A stretch of 64,000 nucleotides of DNA, taken from Akkermansiaceae bacterium. GTDB taxonomy: Bacteria; Verrucomicrobiota; Verrucomicrobiia; Verrucomicrobiales; DEV007. The DNA lies in contig JACKQE010000002.1 of NCBI GenBank assembly GCA_024233005.1, forward strand, positions 248,001-312,000, given 5' to 3'. The notes beneath the pieces were generated by a model. It saw only the letters and a program-made list of their open reading frames with translations. It made no database searches and was not told where the DNA came from. Position 1 is the first letter of the stretch. The number at the start of each line of letters is the position of its first letter. Of this stretch, positions 61,517-64,000 are shown piece by piece. Made by a program: the position numbers and the translations under genes.

Positions 61517-64000
61517 TCACTCCGCACCACGCTCCACCTTGCGGTAAAGAAACGCATCCGAAGTGACGAGCGAGGTGAGGAGCGCCTTCATGCTACCGCC
61601 GTTGTCGCGATAGGCTTTGTGGGCGGCCTGCAGGACGGGCGCGTCGTTGAGGGTTTCGTTGCGGCCCATCCAGAAGCGGAAGGCGTGGCGGACGAAGACC
61701 TGCTCGACGCGCTCGCTTTCGGCGAGCTTGGCGATCATCTCAAGGGCGTTGGAAACGGGGCCGTCCAGCTTGGGATCGCCGGAGTCGATGATCTCGCCGG
61801 TGGCGTCCACGGGCTTGTCGAGCTCGGTGGTGCGGAAGAGGCCGGCGTGGTTATACATCTCGAAAGGCAGTCCCAGAGGGTCCATCTTCTGGTGGCAGGT
61901 CCAGCAGTATTTCTCCTTCGTCACGCGCATGCGCTCACGCAGCGTGCTTTGCGGCTCGACGGGAAGCTGGGCATCGACGGTGATGGGCACATCGGGAATG
62001 CCGCCACCGAGCAGGCGCTCACGAATCCAGATGCCACGATGGATGGCGTGGTTGTCCATGGCGTCGGATTGTGAGACGAGCCAGGCGGGATGCGTCAAAA
62101 TGCCGAGGCGCTGACCTTCGGGTGCAGTCGCCAGAACGCGCTCGGGTTTCATGGAGCCGGCACCGAAGGTGGGACGGCTGACACGGGCGTAGATCGGCGG
62201 TCCGGTCAGATTGGCCTGGGCCACGTCCACGTTGGCACCACCGCCGCGTTTCCGTTCCTTCCTGGCGTTGTCGATTCTCTTCTCCGCCGCCGTGAGCTGC
62301 CTGCTTTGCTGGGTCAGCGACTTTTGCGCAGCCTTGTCCTCGGGATTGTCCTTCAACCGGGCTTCCAGCGCGGCGACTTCCGCCTTCAGCGTTTTGAGTT
62401 CAGCGACTTCCTTTTGCGCCTCTTCTTCTTCGGCCTTCTTCTTCGCGGCGATGGCGGCAGCCTGCTCTTCCTTCGAGTGTTTTCTGCCGAAGTAGGTGTT
62501 GTCATTCTTGGTGGCCACAATGCGCTGCGTGGTGAGCAGTTCCTTGAGCACGTTTTTGTCTTCCGCGAGGACCAGCTCGATCAGGCGATCCGTGCTGGCC
62601 GTGGCGTTAAACATGGCGCGGTAGTGGTTTTCGCCGCGCGTTGCGACACCGGTCGCCGCGAGCGCCCGGGTGTCTTTGCAGATGTAACCGCCGAGGTCGT
62701 AGTCGAAGTAGTCGCGGAAGAACTGTAGAACGCGCGGCTTGCGGATGCTGTCGTCGTCGAGCATGCGGGTGACCTCGCGTTTCACATCCTCGCGCGTCCG
62801 CATGCGGCCATCGACGATCGACTGGCGAAGGGTTTCATCGGGTTTGATGTAGCAAAGAGCGTGGTTCACGGCGAGGCCGAGCTCCCAATCCTGCAGCATG
62901 ACGCGGCCGTGCTCGTCCGACTTTCCGCCTTCCACCAACTCCGGTCGGAACAACGCGTCGCGATCGAGAAAGATCGACGACAGGCCCATCATGACGCCGT
63001 CTTTTTTGCCGACCTTGGCGATGCTGTCCTTCACGATTTGCAGGTAGCTGTCGGACTCCGCTTTGTTTGGTGGGCGGAAAGTCAGGGCTTCAAAAAGGTA
63101 GTCCACGGCGGCACGCAGGCGTTCGTCGGTAACCTCCGGCTCCTTCATGAGATCGAGCACCGGTGTCAGCGGACGTACGACTTTGGTGTTGTATACGATG
63201 GCTGTCGGCAGTCCGCGCAGATCGCCCTTGGGTTTGACCTTGTCGTAGGTTTTCGGATCGTCCGTGATCTGTTCCGGCATACCGACCAGGCTGAGCGGCC
63301 CGTAGGCCATGTATTTCAGGATGTCCTCCGCCTTGCCGAGAATCTGCGTCGCCTCGGCGCTGTTGACCGAATAGAAGTCGGGGTAGTTCTTCAGGCCGAC
63401 TTTGCGGGCCGAAGAGAGCACGACGGGCACGCTCTTCACTGCCGTGGCATAGGCCACCGTGCCGCCCACGACACTGGTGATCCGGTCGATGCCAAAGTAG
63501 AGCTTCAACTCGCCGCCGTGATTCGTGGGAACGACATCGCCGTGGGCGCGGAGGCCCGGCTTCGCGGGATCGTATTTCGGCTCGGTATTGATCAGTTCGT
63601 TGAGCCGCGTGATGTGCTCCTGTGGCGTCACACGCCAGATGCGGGCCGGTGAGGAAGTCGGCGTCAGTTGGATGCCGTCCGGCAGCGGGCCGAAGAGCAG
63701 ATCGTGACTGATGAAGTTGCCTTTCTTCGGATCCAGGTGGGCGTGGAAACCGCCCTTGCTTTTCATGACGTGTTGCAGTTCGTCCACGATCCAGTCGGAG
63801 AAACGCAGCCGGTCGATGACTGCGGGCTGGTCCTTCTTTTTCGGCGGCATCTCCTCCAGCGCGACCTGTGCCCAAACAGATTTCCAGGTGGCGGCGTTGG
63901 TCTCGTCCACCCGCGAGAGTTCGAGCAGGTTGAGGTCGCCTTTCTGGGTGTCGTTGTCGTGGCACTCGAAACAATTTTGTTCGAGGAAGGGCAGTGCGAA
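61517..64000 (-). CDS. Planctomycete-type cytochrome/DUF1592-DUF1588-DUF1585 protein (N-terminus beyond window)
   Basis: The frame is open to the right edge, giving at least 827 residues. The first visible sequence FALPFLEQNCFECHD contains a CxxCH haem site, so the PSCyt1 cytochrome domain is cut by the edge. Next come DUF1587/1595-like parts and a DUF1592 domain. DUF1588 is marked by KYCWTCHQKMDPLGLPFEMY (a second CxxCH). DUF1585 is marked by FRFWMGRNETLNDAPVLQAAHKAY. Between DUF1592 and DUF1588 is a Lys/Glu/Ala-rich coiled coil of about 80 residues (KKKAEEEEAQKEVAELKTLK and following). These proteins are secreted and of unknown reaction. Confidence 0.9.
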   Translation of the reverse strand, partial: FALPFLEQNCFECHDNDTQKGDLNLLELSRVDETNAATWKSVWAQVALEEMPPKKKDQPAVIDRLRFSDWIVDELQHVMKSKGGFHAHLDPKKGNFISHDLLFGPLPDGIQLTPTSSPARIWRVTPQEHITRLNELINTEPKYDPAKPGLRAHGDVVPTNHGGELKLYFGIDRITSVVGGTVAYATAVKSVPVVLSSARKVGLKNYPDFYSVNSAEATQILGKAEDILKYMAYGPLSLVGMPEQITDDPKTYDKVKPKGDLRGLPTAIVYNTKVVRPLTPVLDLMKEPEVTDERLRAAVDYLFEALTFRPPNKAESDSYLQIVKDSIAKVGKKDGVMMGLSSIFLDRDALFRPELVEGGKSDEHGRVMLQDWELGLAVNHALCYIKPDETLRQSIVDGRMRTREDVKREVTRMLDDDSIRKPRVLQFFRDYFDYDLGGYICKDTRALAATGVATRGENHYRAMFNATASTDRLIELVLAEDKNVLKELLTTQRIVATKNDNTYFGRKHSKEEQAAAIAAKKKAEEEEAQKEVAELKTLKAEVAALEARLKDNPEDKAAQKSLTQQSRQLTAAEKRIDNARKERKRGGGANVDVAQANLTGPPIYARVSRPTFGAGSMKPERVLATAPEGQRLGILTHPAWLVSQSDAMDNHAIHRGIWIRERLLGGGIPDVPITVDAQLPVEPQSTLRERMRVTKEKYCWTCHQKMDPLGLPFEMYNHAGLFRTTELDKPVDATGEIIDSGDPKLDGPVSNALEMIAKLAESERVEQVFVRHAFRFWMGRNETLNDAPVLQAAHKAYRDNGGSMKALLTSLVTSDAFLYRKVERGAE

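Noticed and set aside
60811..61557. 248-codon minus-strand frame across the EF-hand gene
   Set aside because: Arg/His/Pro-rich shadow; the EF-hand protein in another frame on the same strand is clear.
1..64000. CRISPR array, rRNA or tRNA genes
   Set aside because: No regularly spaced repeats were seen, and no cloverleaf or conserved rRNA segments were recognised in the spacers I read. A tRNA or rRNA scan program would be the decisive check.

Overview
The window looks like a high-GC chromosome segment from a member of the Verrucomicrobia (PVC group). This is inferred from gene content, not from a marker gene. It carries a Verru_Chthon cassette A-like giant prepilin-type protein, a Planctomycete-type cytochrome/DUF1592-class protein, a sulfatase, a DUF1080 protein, twin-arginine-secreted Gfo/Idh and sugar-isomerase proteins, and many genes with weak or no Shine-Dalgarno sequence. 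I see no rRNA, tRNA or CRISPR array.

Layout. 0-10 kb: a sulfatase with HEAT-like repeats that runs off the left edge, birA-nadC, a Baeyer-Villiger monooxygenase/esterase pair, a secreted sugar isomerase-like protein, a DapA-family lyase, and leuB. 10-26 kb: membrane and envelope genes (ABC-2-like permease, NfeD/SPFH pair, LRR lipoprotein, secreted esterase, a two-gene FtsX-type ABC system, CorA, a 1.1-kaa orphan membrane protein), then sufS-sufU. 26-38 kb: the 1505-residue Verru_Chthon A-like protein, divergent from a six-gene operon encoding a TPR protein, a second periplasmic protein, ExbB, two ExbD proteins and a membrane-anchored VWA protein. 38-42 kb: a housekeeping tyrA-aroA-cmk-plsC run followed by an FKBP isomerase.

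43-50 kb holds the most interesting block. Six tightly coupled minus-strand genes (SDR, ceramide-glucosyltransferase-like GT, Cys-nucleophile alpha/beta hydrolase, KAS III-like condensing enzyme, MBL hydrolase, GT1 glycosyltransferase) converge on an adenylate-forming enzyme. The enzyme set implies synthesis of a glycosylated acyl or lipid product that I cannot name.

50-64 kb is different in character. It has an eroded Ser/Thr kinase pseudogene, an RlpA-like protein, a long hairpin, an attC-like site, Gfo/Idh and DUF1080 genes, and an IS110-family element. That element is flanked by two genes that have both lost their 5' ends (DUF3500-like and DUF885-like). A fused serine dehydratase, an AAA-protein remnant, an EF-hand protein and the DUF1592-class gene that leaves the right edge follow. 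The density of remnants suggests a region of recombination and gene decay.
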